A DNA stretch of 64,000 nucleotides from Flavobacterium chungbukense (lineage in GTDB: Bacteria > Bacteroidota > Bacteroidia > Flavobacteriales > Flavobacteriaceae): assembly GCF_020805785.1 (NCBI RefSeq), contig NZ_JAJGZV010000001.1, positions 868,001 to 932,000 on the forward strand, read 5' to 3'. Position 1 is the first letter of the stretch; each line of letters starts with the position of its first letter. The notes beneath the pieces were generated by a model that searched no databases, was not told the origin of the DNA, and saw only the letters and a program-made list of their open reading frames with translations. Below, piece by piece: positions 36,108-45,966 of the stretch. A program made the position numbers and the translations under genes.

Positions 36108-37916
36108 ATGAAGAATAAAATCACCATAATATTTTTCCTCTTTTTGGCATTAAATTGTTTTGCACAATGGAAACCGCAAGGAGATAAAATCAAAACAAAA
36201 TGGGCAGAACAAGTAGATCCTAAAAATACACTTCCAGAATATCCAAGACCAATAATGGAAAGAAACCAATGGAAAAATCTAAATGGTTTATGGAATTACA
36301 AAATACAACCTGCAGGACAGACTGCGCCAAAAGGATATGACGGAAAAATACTTGTTCCTTTTGCTGTAGAATCTAGTCTTTCGGGTGTAATGAAAACAGT
36401 TGGCTCAGAAAATGAACTTTGGTATGAAACGACTTTTACCGTAGACAATTCATGGAAAAACAAAGACATTCTATTGCATTTTGGTGCCGTAGATTGGAAA
36501 ACGGAAGTTTATATTAATGATATAAAAATCGGGACACATACAGGAGGTTTTGTTCCTTTTACGTTTAATATCACTCCTTATTTAAATGGCAAATCTCAAA
36601 AATTAGTCGTTAAAGTTTGGGATCCAACAAATGATGGAACGCAACCAAGAGGCAAACAAGTCAAAAATCCAGAAAGTATTTGGTATACGCCTGTAACAGG
36701 TATTTGGCAAACGGTTTGGTTAGAACCAGTAAGTAAAAAACATTTCACTAATTTAAGAACAACACCAGATATTGACCGTAATACGATAAGCATAAAAGCA
36801 GAAGCAGAAGGTGCTAACGAAGGAGATCTTGTAGAAATTACAGTTTTAGACGGTTCAAATACTATTGCAGTAGAAAAAGCTGTGGCAGGACAATCTTTGG
36901 ATATTGTGGTAAATAATCCAAAATTATGGTCGCCAGATTCTCCGTTTTTATATGATGTGAAAGTAAAATTAATCAGCAGAGGAAAAGTGGCTGATGAAGT
37001 AAAAAGTTATTTCGCCATGCGTAAAATTTCTTCAAAAAGGGATCAAAATGGTATTGTTAGAATTCAATTAAATAATAAAGATTGTTTTCAATTTGGACCT
37101 TTAGATCAAGGCTGGTGGCCTGACGGATTGTATACAGCGCCAACCGACGAAGCTTTAAAATATGATTTGGTTAGAACAAAAGAATTGGGTTTTAATATGA
37201 TTCGCAAACACGTAAAAGTAGAACCAGAAAGATGGTACACGCATTGTGATAAAATGGGAATTATGGTTTGGCAAGATATGCCGAGCGGAGATGAAGGTCC
37301 GATTTGGCAAATGCACAAATATTTTGAAGGAACAGAATTAAAAAGAACAGCTCAGTCTGAGGAAACCTACAAAAAAGAATGGAGAGAAATTATGGATCAT
37401 TTGTATTCTTATCCGAGTATTGTGGTTTGGGTTCCGTTCAACGAAGCTTGGGGACAATTTAAAACAGTTGAAATTACAGAATGGACAAAAAATCACGATC
37501 CAAGCCGATTGGTCAATTCGTCAAGCGGAGGAAATCATTTTCAAACGGGAGATATGTTAGACATTCACCATTATCCTGGTCCAGAATTGAAATTGTACGA
37601 TGCCCGTAGAATTACAGTTTTAGGCGAATACGGCGGAATTGGTTTTCCTGTTGCCGGACATCTTTGGCAAGCCGACAAAAATTGGGGGTATACACAATTT
37701 AAAAATACAGATGAAACAACTGCTAAATACAGAGAATATGCAGACCAATTGATAAAACAAGCTAAAGTTGGTTTTTCTGCAGCAGTTTATACACAAACAA
37801 CCGACGTAGAAGGTGAAGTAAATGGTTTTATGACGTACGATCGAAAAGTGGATAAAATGAATTTTTCTGAAGTAAATAAAATCAACAAAGAAGTAATTAA
37901 TTCGATTAATAATTAA
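36108..37916 (+). CDS. GH2 beta-glycosidase
   Basis: A 602-residue exported GH2 enzyme. The start at 36108 gives a signal peptide ending LALNCFAQ; a longer open frame upstream from 36024 lacks one. The sugar-binding jelly-roll domain (with LNGLWNYKIQP, LWYETTFTV and GTHTGGFVPFTF) is followed by the immunoglobulin-like domain and a TIM barrel. The catalytic pair is intact: acid/base Glu446 in VPFNEAW and nucleophile Glu507 in VLGEYGG. The short form lacks the extra C-terminal domains of LacZ. Activity could be beta-galactosidase, beta-mannosidase or related. In this locus it probably removes a beta-linked decoration from the mannan, which is inference. Confidence 0.88.
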   Translation: MKNKITIIFFLFLALNCFAQWKPQGDKIKTKWAEQVDPKNTLPEYPRPIMERNQWKNLNGLWNYKIQPAGQTAPKGYDGKILVPFAVESSLSGVMKTVGSENELWYETTFTVDNSWKNKDILLHFGAVDWKTEVYINDIKIGTHTGGFVPFTFNITPYLNGKSQKLVVKVWDPTNDGTQPRGKQVKNPESIWYTPVTGIWQTVWLEPVSKKHFTNLRTTPDIDRNTISIKAEAEGANEGDLVEITVLDGSNTIAVEKAVAGQSLDIVVNNPKLWSPDSPFLYDVKVKLISRGKVADEVKSYFAMRKISSKRDQNGIVRIQLNNKDCFQFGPLDQGWWPDGLYTAPTDEALKYDLVRTKELGFNMIRKHVKVEPERWYTHCDKMGIMVWQDMPSGDEGPIWQMHKYFEGTELKRTAQSEETYKKEWREIMDHLYSYPSIVVWVPFNEAWGQFKTVEITEWTKNHDPSRLVNSSSGGNHFQTGDMLDIHHYPGPELKLYDARRITVLGEYGGIGFPVAGHLWQADKNWGYTQFKNTDETTAKYREYADQLIKQAKVGFSAAVYTQTTDVEGEVNGFMTYDRKVDKMNFSEVNKINKEVINSINN

Positions 37917-37923
37917 AGTTTTG

Positions 37924-40215
37924 ATGAATATTAAAAACTCCATTGTCTTTGCGCTTTTCACTTTTGCTTTTGTAAGTGCGCAAAATACGCAGGTCATAAC
38001 ACCGCAACAACCTATCGATTGGGTAAATCCTTTAATTGGCTCAGATTCAGATTACGGAATTTCAAACGGAAATACGTATCCAGCAATCGCAATGCCGTGG
38101 GGAATGAATTTCTGGACGCCTCAAACTGGAAATATGGGCGACGGCTGGGCTTACACCTATAAATCAAACCGAATAAAAGGCTTTAAACAAACCCATCAGC
38201 CATCTCCTTGGATGAACGATTACGGTCAGTTTTCGATTATGCCAGTTACGGGTGAATTAAAATTTAAAGAAGAAGAAAGACAAAGCTGGTTTTCTCATAA
38301 AGCCGAAACCGTGACACCTTATTATTATAGTGTTTACTTGGCAGATCATAATGTTACAACCGAAATTACCCCGACAGAAAGAGCCGCAAGATTTCGATTT
38401 ACATTTCCAGAAACAGACAGAGCCTACATTGTAATTGATGCTTTTGATAAAGGTTCTTATGTGAAAATTATTCCATCTGAAAGAAAAATTATCGGCTATA
38501 CAACTAAAAATAGTGGTGGCGTTCCAGAGAATTTTAAAAACTATTTCGTCATCATTTTCGATAAAGATTTTCAGCTGAATTCTACTTTTAATGGAGCTGT
38601 TTTAGGAAATGCTTTAGAAATGAAAGCAGATCATGCAGGGGCTGTTATTGGTTTTAAAACAAAAACTGGCGAAAAAGTAAATGCTCAAGTGGCATCTTCT
38701 TTTATCAGTTATAAACAGGCAGAATTAAACTTAAAAGAAATTGGAACCAATAATTTCGATCAGCTTAAGGAAAAAGGAAAAAACATTTGGAACAAAGAAT
38801 TAGGAAGAATAAAAGTAGACGGAGGAACACCAGATCAAATAGGAACTTTTTATTCTTGTTTGTATAGATCGTTACTTTTCCCGAGAAAATTTTATGAGTA
38901 TGATAAAAACAATAAAGTAGTGCATTACAGTCCTTATAACGGAAAACTTTTGTCAGGATATATGTTTGTAGATACTGGTTTTTGGGACACTTTTAGAGCA
39001 TTGTATCCTTTTTTAAATTTAATGTATCCAGAATTGAATACGCAAATGCAAGAAGCTTTATCGAATGCTTTTAACGAAAGTGGCTGGCTTCCAGAATGGT
39101 CAAGTCCAGGATTACGAGATATTATGGTTGGAAATAATTCGGCATCAATCGTTTCGGAAGCGTATTTAAAAAGCGGAAAAGTAAAAAGCTACGATATAGA
39201 AAATTTATACAAAGCCTTGATTCACGGCGCTAATAATGCAGGTCCGATGAAAGCAGTTGGTCGTGCGGCGGCTGATTCTTATAATGCTTTAGGATATGTT
39301 CCAAATGATGAAGTGAATGAAAGTGCTGCCAGAACTTTAGAATACGCGTATGACGATTTTGCGATTTATCAATTAGCGAAAGCATTAAAGAAACCGCAAT
39401 CAGAAATTGATTTGTACAAAAAGAGAAGTTTAAATTATAAAAACCTTTTCGATCCAAAATACAATTTGATGCATCCTAAAAATAAAGATGGAAAATTTAT
39501 GGAACCGTTTGATCCTTTTCAATGGTTTAACGGATTTACAGAAGGAAACAGTTGGCATTATTCGTGGTCTGTTTTTCATGATGTGCAAGGTTTGGTTGAC
39601 TTAATGGGCGGAAAAAATGTATTTATTTCTCAATTGGATAAAGTTTTTTCTTCACCTCCAGTTTTTGCCACAAAAGATTTTAAAGGCGGCGTAATTCATG
39701 AAATGAGAGAAATGCAGATTGCCAATATGGGACAATATGCACATGGAAATCAGCCGATTCAACACATGATTTATTTGTATAATTATGCTGGAGAACCTTG
39801 GAAAGCTCAATATTGGGTAAGAGAAACCATGAACAGAATGTATCACGCCACGCCAGACGGTTATTGCGGAGACGAAGACAACGGACAAACTTCGGCTTGG
39901 TATGTTTTTTCTTCTTTAGGATTTTACCCTGTAACTCCCGCTTCAGATCAATATGTAATTGGTGCGCCATTATTTAAAAAAGTGACAATTGAATTGGAAA
40001 ATGGTAAAAACATAACCATCAATGCTTCACAAAATAGTGATCAAAATCGATATATTAGAGGATTGAAATTCAATGGTAAAGCGTACAATAAAAACTGGCT
40101 GAGCCATTCAGAATTAATGAAAGGCGCGACATTAGATTTTGATATGTCATCGACATCAAATACTAAAAGAGGAATCAATAAAGAAGATTTTCCATACTCT
40201 TTATCAAACGAATAA
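37924..40215 (+). CDS. GH92 exo-alpha-mannosidase (first copy)
   Basis: A 763-residue calcium-dependent GH92 enzyme that removes alpha-linked mannose, most often alpha-1,2. A signal peptide ends at FAFVSAQ. Family motifs are clear: DWVNPLIGSDSD near the start, YPAIAMPWGMNFWTPQ, GFKQTHQPSPWMNDYGQFS, FVDTGFWDTFRALYP and, near the C-terminus, GYCGDEDNGQTSAWYVFSS. The start could also be the preceding TTG at 37921. It begins 7 bp after the GH2 stop. Branch specificity is not visible. Its C-terminal motif differs from that of the second GH92 at 41730, so the two probably cut different linkages. Confidence 0.92.
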   Translation: MNIKNSIVFALFTFAFVSAQNTQVITPQQPIDWVNPLIGSDSDYGISNGNTYPAIAMPWGMNFWTPQTGNMGDGWAYTYKSNRIKGFKQTHQPSPWMNDYGQFSIMPVTGELKFKEEERQSWFSHKAETVTPYYYSVYLADHNVTTEITPTERAARFRFTFPETDRAYIVIDAFDKGSYVKIIPSERKIIGYTTKNSGGVPENFKNYFVIIFDKDFQLNSTFNGAVLGNALEMKADHAGAVIGFKTKTGEKVNAQVASSFISYKQAELNLKEIGTNNFDQLKEKGKNIWNKELGRIKVDGGTPDQIGTFYSCLYRSLLFPRKFYEYDKNNKVVHYSPYNGKLLSGYMFVDTGFWDTFRALYPFLNLMYPELNTQMQEALSNAFNESGWLPEWSSPGLRDIMVGNNSASIVSEAYLKSGKVKSYDIENLYKALIHGANNAGPMKAVGRAAADSYNALGYVPNDEVNESAARTLEYAYDDFAIYQLAKALKKPQSEIDLYKKRSLNYKNLFDPKYNLMHPKNKDGKFMEPFDPFQWFNGFTEGNSWHYSWSVFHDVQGLVDLMGGKNVFISQLDKVFSSPPVFATKDFKGGVIHEMREMQIANMGQYAHGNQPIQHMIYLYNYAGEPWKAQYWVRETMNRMYHATPDGYCGDEDNGQTSAWYVFSSLGFYPVTPASDQYVIGAPLFKKVTIELENGKNITINASQNSDQNRYIRGLKFNGKAYNKNWLSHSELMKGATLDFDMSSTSNTKRGINKEDFPYSLSNE

Positions 40216-40267
40216 ATGAAAAAAGAATAAACGGAGGTCTTGCCTTCAAAATTAAAAATATATTATT

Positions 40268-41701
40268 ATGCAAAGAAGAAAATTTATCCAAAACACTGTT
40301 TTATTTAGCAGTTTAGCACTTATTGATCCTCTAGAAATAATTGCTGGAACAAAAGCCACTGTTAAAGATTTTCCAATTGTTAGAGTTGCTAAAAATAAAA
40401 GAAATTTTGAAAGTGAGTTTATTGAAAAAACAATTGCTGAATTTCAAAAAAATGTAAAAGATAAAGAATTAGGATGGCTGTTTAATAACTGTTTTCCAAA
40501 TACTTTGGATACAACGGTAACGTATTCTCAAAAAAATGGACGTCCGGATACTTATGTAATCACAGGTGATATTGACGCGATGTGGCTACGTGACAGTTCT
40601 GCACAAGTTTGGCCGTATATAGCTTTTGCAGGAAAAGATGAAAAATTAAAAAATCTGATTGCTGGTGTTATAAACAGACAGACAGAATACATTTTGAAAG
40701 ATCCGTATGCGAATGCATTTTACAACGATCCGAACAAAAAAGGCGAGTGGACAACCGATCATACCGATATGAAACCAGGCGTTCACGAAAGAAAATATGA
40801 AATCGATTCACTTTGCTATCCAATTAGATTAGCTTACAATTACTGGAAAAACACCAAAGACGTTTCTCCATTTGATGAAAATTGGGTAAAAGCGATCAAA
40901 ACAACTTTAAAGGTTTTTAGAGATCAGCAGCAAAAAGATGGTAAAAATCCATACACTTTCCAAAGAACAACGCAATTTGCAACCGATACAAGACCTTTAA
41001 AAGGCTACGGATATCCTGTAAAACCAGTTGGTTTAGTTTGTTCGGCTTTTAGACCAAGTGATGATGCAACAGTTTTTTCTTTCCTAATTCCTTCCAATTT
41101 TTTCATTGTTGCGAGTATGAATCAGGCGGCAGAAATGTTAGAAGCCATTAAAAAAGATACTGCAACGGCAAAAGAATTAAGAGCTTTAGCAGATGAAGTT
41201 TCAAAAGCAATTAAAGAACATGCAATTGTAAAACATCCAAAACACGGTGACATATACGCTTTTGAAGTAGACGGATTTGGCGGTCATTTATTAATGGATG
41301 ATTCGAATGTTCCAAGTTTGTTGAGCCTTCCGTATTTAGATGCAATAGATGTTAAAGATCCAATTTATCAAAATACAAGAAAATTTGTGCTTTCAGAAGA
41401 TAATCCTTTTTTCTTTAAAGGAAAAGTGGCGGAAGGAGTTGGCGGTCCGCACGTTGGTATGGATATGATTTGGCCAATGTCATTGGTTATGAGAGCATAC
41501 ACTACTTCAGATGCAAACGAAATTAAAGATTGTATTAGAATGTTAAAAGCTTCTCACGGAGATACAGGATTTATGCACGAATCTTTCCACAAAGACGATG
41601 CTAAGAATTTTACCAGATCTTGGTTTGCTTGGACAAACACCTTATTTGGAGAGCTTTTGTGGGATACTTATAAAACCAATCCCAAGCTGCTTGAGTTATA
41701 A
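40268..41701 (+). CDS. GH125 exo-alpha-1,6-mannosidase
   Basis: A 477-residue GH125 enzyme acting from the non-reducing end on alpha-1,6-linked mannose. The N-terminus MQRRKFIQNT followed by a hydrophobic segment resembles a twin-arginine signal, so export by Tat is possible. Family signatures are visible: ITGDIDAMWLRDSSAQVWPY (about 100-117), YEIDSLCYPIRLAYNYW, FRPSDDATVFSFLIPSNFF, DDSNVPSLLSLPYL and VGGPHVGMDMIWPMS near the C-terminus. Combined with GH76 and GH92, it would finish debranched alpha-1,6-manno-oligosaccharides. Assignment is confident; cell location is inferred. Confidence 0.92.
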   Translation: MQRRKFIQNTVLFSSLALIDPLEIIAGTKATVKDFPIVRVAKNKRNFESEFIEKTIAEFQKNVKDKELGWLFNNCFPNTLDTTVTYSQKNGRPDTYVITGDIDAMWLRDSSAQVWPYIAFAGKDEKLKNLIAGVINRQTEYILKDPYANAFYNDPNKKGEWTTDHTDMKPGVHERKYEIDSLCYPIRLAYNYWKNTKDVSPFDENWVKAIKTTLKVFRDQQQKDGKNPYTFQRTTQFATDTRPLKGYGYPVKPVGLVCSAFRPSDDATVFSFLIPSNFFIVASMNQAAEMLEAIKKDTATAKELRALADEVSKAIKEHAIVKHPKHGDIYAFEVDGFGGHLLMDDSNVPSLLSLPYLDAIDVKDPIYQNTRKFVLSEDNPFFFKGKVAEGVGGPHVGMDMIWPMSLVMRAYTTSDANEIKDCIRMLKASHGDTGFMHESFHKDDAKNFTRSWFAWTNTLFGELLWDTYKTNPKLLEL

Positions 41702-41729
41702 CTTGTAACCGATTTTAATTTTTTAAATT

Positions 41730-43907
41730 ATGAAATTAAGAAAGAAAATATTACTCGCGACATTAACAATGTCTATGGCGAGCCTGACAACTATTGCTCA
41801 AAAATCAGGAGGTGGCCTAGCAAAAGGGAAATATACTGCTTTGGTAAATCCGTTTATTGGAACAGCGCCTTTGTTGGACACCAAAATCATTGGTTACACA
41901 CCTCCAAAAGATATGCGCGTTTGGGCAGGTTTGGTTTTTCCGGGTTCTTCGATTCCAAATGCAATGGTACAGTTAAGTCCGATGACAAAGTACAGATCTG
42001 GAGCAGGTTATGAATATGAAGATACCGAAATTTTAGGTTTCACGCATACCAATAAAGGACATTGGAATTTATGTCATATTCCGTTATTGCCAGTTTCAGA
42101 AGGCGCTTCATTTCCCTATAAATCGTCATTCAGCCACAATCAGGAAAAAGCAAGTCCAGCGTATTATGAAGTGTTTTTAAAAGATTATAATGTTCAGGTA
42201 AAACTGACTTCAACTTTGCGTTGCGGAATTCACGAATATACTTTCAAAAATAATAAAGGAAGAAAAGTACTTTTTGATTTAGGAAAAGCCAACAATCGCG
42301 TAGACGATTGGCAGATTAAACAAGAAGGTTCAAATTCCGTAAGCGGATTTCAAAGAACTGGCGGTGAGAAAATATATTTTTATGCAACTTTTAGCAGTCC
42401 GATTGATAAATTAGATACTAAAGATATCACAAAAAGCGGCGGTTATACTTTGGTCAATATCAAAGATGGCGATAACAAACCAGTTACAGTAAAAATTGCT
42501 TTATCGTTTGTAAGTGTTGAAAATGCAGCTGAAAATTTAAAAGCAGAAACTGGAGATAAAACCTTTGCTAAAGTTTTTGAAGAGGGAAGTTCAGAATGGG
42601 AAAAGCTCCTTTCTAAAATTCAGGTAAAAGGCGGAACAGAACAGCAAAACGTTATGTTTTACAGCATGTTATACAGATCGTTTTTATGGCCAGCTTTAAG
42701 AAGCGACGTAAACGGACAATTTACAGACGAAGCTGGAAAAGTGCGTAAAGAAAATTACCGTTATTACACACTTCCTTCATTATGGGATGATTACAGAAAT
42801 AAATTGGTTTTATTGAGTATTTTTTCTCCAGAAGTTACAAGCGATGTCATCAGTTCGATTATTAATGAGGGAGAAATTAAAGGTTTTATTCCGACATTTT
42901 TTCACGGCGATCATGCGGCATCTTTTATCGCTGGTTCGTATATGCGTGGAATTCGAAATTACGATGTTAAAAAAGCGTACGAATTATTATTAAATAACGC
43001 TTACAAAGAAGGCGGAACTAGACCGCACATCGCCGAATACATTGCAAAGGGATATGTGCCAGAACAAGATATTAAAAATCCTGTGGTAGAAACGGTAGCA
43101 AATGCAGCGGTTACTAAAACTTTAGAATATGCTTATGACGATCATGCGCTTGCATTGTTAGCCAAAGAATTAAACGACACCGAACATTATAATGATTTGA
43201 CGAAACGTGCTAAAAATTACGCCAATGTTTTTGATAAAGAATCGACTTTTATGCGAGGAAGATTGGCAAATGGCAAATGGATTACACCTTTTAATCCTGA
43301 GTTTCCTTATTATGAATATATGTATAGAGAAGCAAACGCTTGGCAGCTTTCGTTTTTTGTACCACATGATATGCCAGGATTAGTGAAATTGTATGGAGGT
43401 GATAAACCTTTTGAGGCTAAACTAGATGAGTTTTTCACTAAACCTTGGAATCCGAAGTATATTGCTTGGAATATTTCTGGTTTTATCGGTCAATATTGTC
43501 ATGGAAATCAGCCGGATCATGAAGCGCCGTTTTCGTATTATTTTATCAATAAACCTGAAAAATCGCAAAAAGTAATTGACGAAATTTTAGATACGATGTA
43601 CGGAATCGGTCCAGAAAAACTGGCAATGAGCGGCATGGATGATGCGGGAGAAATGTCATCTTGGTATGTTTTTGGAGCTTTAGGATTATATCCGTTATCG
43701 CCAGCAGATCCTGAATATATTGTGACAGTTCCTCTTTTTAAAGAAGTTTCTTGGACAACTCCGCAAGGAAAAAAAGTAATCCTAAAAAATCCAAACGGGA
43801 AAAGAGATTTAGAAGCTATTAAAGTAAATGGTTCTAAAATCAATAGTTATTTTATTTCTCACGATTTATTTAAAAATGGTGGCGAAATACAAGTTGAAAC
43901 AAAATAA
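41730..43907 (+). CDS. GH92 alpha-mannosidase (second copy)
   Basis: A 725-residue GH92 enzyme with a signal peptide ending LTTIAQ. Visible motifs include LVNPFIGTAP, WAGLVFPGSSIPNAMVQLSP, FTHTNKGHWNLCHIPLLPV, LPSLWDDYRNKLVLLSIF, QYCHGNQPDHEAPFSYYF and SGMDDAGEMSSWYVFGALGLYPL near the C-terminus. It shares only the core family features with the GH92 at 37924, so this is an old divergence rather than a tandem duplicate. It would remove a different alpha-mannosyl linkage in the same substrate. A hairpin lies between it and the next gene. Confidence 0.92.
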   Translation: MKLRKKILLATLTMSMASLTTIAQKSGGGLAKGKYTALVNPFIGTAPLLDTKIIGYTPPKDMRVWAGLVFPGSSIPNAMVQLSPMTKYRSGAGYEYEDTEILGFTHTNKGHWNLCHIPLLPVSEGASFPYKSSFSHNQEKASPAYYEVFLKDYNVQVKLTSTLRCGIHEYTFKNNKGRKVLFDLGKANNRVDDWQIKQEGSNSVSGFQRTGGEKIYFYATFSSPIDKLDTKDITKSGGYTLVNIKDGDNKPVTVKIALSFVSVENAAENLKAETGDKTFAKVFEEGSSEWEKLLSKIQVKGGTEQQNVMFYSMLYRSFLWPALRSDVNGQFTDEAGKVRKENYRYYTLPSLWDDYRNKLVLLSIFSPEVTSDVISSIINEGEIKGFIPTFFHGDHAASFIAGSYMRGIRNYDVKKAYELLLNNAYKEGGTRPHIAEYIAKGYVPEQDIKNPVVETVANAAVTKTLEYAYDDHALALLAKELNDTEHYNDLTKRAKNYANVFDKESTFMRGRLANGKWITPFNPEFPYYEYMYREANAWQLSFFVPHDMPGLVKLYGGDKPFEAKLDEFFTKPWNPKYIAWNISGFIGQYCHGNQPDHEAPFSYYFINKPEKSQKVIDEILDTMYGIGPEKLAMSGMDDAGEMSSWYVFGALGLYPLSPADPEYIVTVPLFKEVSWTTPQGKKVILKNPNGKRDLEAIKVNGSKINSYFISHDLFKNGGEIQVETK

Positions 43908-43917
43908 TTAAATCTGT

Positions 43918-43956
43918 AAAATAACGTCCCATTTTCGTGGGGCGTTATTTTTATAA
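43918..43956 (+). terminator. Intra-operon hairpin after the second GH92 gene
   Basis: AAAATAACGTCCC pairs with GGGGCGTTATTTT with one G-U pair and a loop of about eight bases, followed by T-rich sequence. It divides the mannosidase block from GH97 and the rest of the operon. Confidence 0.7.
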
Positions 43957-43968
43957 AAACGATTTTAC

Positions 43969-45930
43969 ATGAAAAATATAAAAGTATTGGTTTTCCTGTT
44001 TTTTTTATTTGGAGGTTATAATGTTCATTCACAAAAAACAAATTTTGAAGTTAGTTCTCCCAATGGCGAATTAAAAGTTTCAATCCAGTTAGGAGATAAA
44101 ATCTATTATGCTATTTCGGCTCGAAATGAAACCTTAGCAGAAAAAAATCATTTAGGTTTAATTCTTAAAAATGAAACTTTAGGTTCAAAGCCGAAGCTAA
44201 TAAACAGCAAAACAGGAAAAATAAATGAAGTGATAAAACCTGCAATTCCGCTTAAATTTTCAACCGTTTCCAATTCATATAATTATTTGCTTTTAAATTT
44301 TAAAGGAAATTATTCTGTTGAATTCAGAGCTTTTGATGAAGGAATTGCGTATCGATTTATAACTTCCAAAAAAGGAGAAATTGAAGTGTTGAATGAAGAT
44401 TTCTCGATCAATTTTCCAACAGATTATTTCGTTCATTTACAGCAAACAGGAAATTTTAAAACCTCAAGCGAAGAAGAATATTCACATATAAATGCAAGCG
44501 ACTGGACTTCATCTGCTAAAATGTCTACACTTCCTATTTTAGTTGATTCGAAAAAACAATATAAAATATTAATCAGCGAATCTGATTTGTCTGATTATCC
44601 AGGAATGTTTTTAAAAGGAACTGGAAAAGGCGCTGAATCTACATTTCCTAAAACACCTTTGGATTTTGGACCCGATGGAGACAGAAGTTTAAAGGTTTTA
44701 AAAGAAGCCGATTATATTGCAAAAACTTCTGGAACTCGAAATTTTCCTTGGCGTTATTTTGTGATTACCAAAAACGACAAAGAGCTTATTCAGAATACAA
44801 TGACATTGAAATTGGCTCCAAAAAGTGAAATAAAGGATACTTCATGGATCAAGCCGGGACAAGCAAGTTGGGAATGGTGGAACGGCGCAACTCCTTATGG
44901 TCCAGACGTCAATTTTGTTTCAGGTTATAATTTAAATACCTATAAATATTACATCGATTTTGCTTCAAAATTTGGCATCAAATATATTATTATGGATGAA
45001 GGCTGGGCAAAAAGTACAACAGATCCGTATTCGCCTAATCCAGATGTAGATGTGCATGAACTCATTCGTTACGGAAAAGAAAAAAATGTTGGTATTGTTT
45101 TGTGGCTAACTTGGTTAACGGTCGACAAAAACATGGAACTTTTTAAAACTTTCAAAGATTGGGGAATTGCCGGTGTAAAAATTGATTTCATGGATCGCAG
45201 CGATCAAGTTATGGTTAATTATTATGAAAAAGTGGTTAAGGAAGCGGCTAAAAATCAAATATTTGTAGATTTTCATGGTGCTTTTAAACCTTCTGGTTTA
45301 GAATACAAATACCCCAATTTAATTTCGTACGAAGGTGTACGAGGAATGGAACAAATGGACGGCTGTAAACCAGATAATAGCGTGTATTTTCCTTTTATGC
45401 GAAATGCCGTTGGACCAATGGATTATACGCCAGGGGCGATGATTAGCATGCAGCCAGAAGTGTATCGTTCAGAACGTCCTAATTCTGCAAGTATCGGAAC
45501 TAGAGCCTATCAAATGGCACTTTTTGTTGTTTTTGAAAGTGGTCTACAAATGTTAGCCGACAATCCAACGCTGTATTATCGTGAAAAAGAATGTACAGAA
45601 TTCATTACTTCTATTCCCACAACTTGGGATGAAACAATTTCTTTAGAAGCCAAAACGGGACAATATGCAATCGTAGCCAAAAGAAAAGGTTCAAAATGGT
45701 TTATTGGAGGAATTACAAATAATGCCGAAAAAGAACGAACATTCAAACTGAATCTTAATTTTTTAAAGAATGGAAAGTCGTATAAAGTAACTTCATTCGA
45801 AGACGGAATCAATGCAGGATATCAGGCAATGGATTATAGAAAAAAGAATTTCGAGATAAAATCGGGTGAAAGAATTGAGATAAAAATGCTTAGAAATGGC
45901 GGTTGGGCTGCCGTTTTAGAAGAGATTTAA
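43969..45930 (+). CDS. GH97 alpha-glycosidase, probable retaining type
   Basis: A 653-residue calcium-dependent GH97 enzyme. A signal peptide ends near NVHSQ. The N-terminal beta-super-sandwich (about 25-270) leads into a TIM barrel with ASWEWWNGATPYG (about 300) and YIIMDEGWA. The segment GVKIDFMDRSDQ carries Asp406, close to the nucleophile position reported for the retaining alpha-galactosidase BtGH97b (Asp415); the inverting SusB alpha-glucosidase lacks that residue. A retaining alpha-galactosidase is therefore favoured over a SusB-type alpha-glucosidase. The C-terminal sandwich ends with GGWAAVLEEI. In this locus it would remove alpha-galactosyl (or glucosyl) decorations. Confidence 0.88.
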   Translation: MKNIKVLVFLFFLFGGYNVHSQKTNFEVSSPNGELKVSIQLGDKIYYAISARNETLAEKNHLGLILKNETLGSKPKLINSKTGKINEVIKPAIPLKFSTVSNSYNYLLLNFKGNYSVEFRAFDEGIAYRFITSKKGEIEVLNEDFSINFPTDYFVHLQQTGNFKTSSEEEYSHINASDWTSSAKMSTLPILVDSKKQYKILISESDLSDYPGMFLKGTGKGAESTFPKTPLDFGPDGDRSLKVLKEADYIAKTSGTRNFPWRYFVITKNDKELIQNTMTLKLAPKSEIKDTSWIKPGQASWEWWNGATPYGPDVNFVSGYNLNTYKYYIDFASKFGIKYIIMDEGWAKSTTDPYSPNPDVDVHELIRYGKEKNVGIVLWLTWLTVDKNMELFKTFKDWGIAGVKIDFMDRSDQVMVNYYEKVVKEAAKNQIFVDFHGAFKPSGLEYKYPNLISYEGVRGMEQMDGCKPDNSVYFPFMRNAVGPMDYTPGAMISMQPEVYRSERPNSASIGTRAYQMALFVVFESGLQMLADNPTLYYREKECTEFITSIPTTWDETISLEAKTGQYAIVAKRKGSKWFIGGITNNAEKERTFKLNLNFLKNGKSYKVTSFEDGINAGYQAMDYRKKNFEIKSGERIEIKMLRNGGWAAVLEEI

Positions 45931-45966
45931 AAACTAAAGATAATTCTAAAATAAATAGAAAATCTA

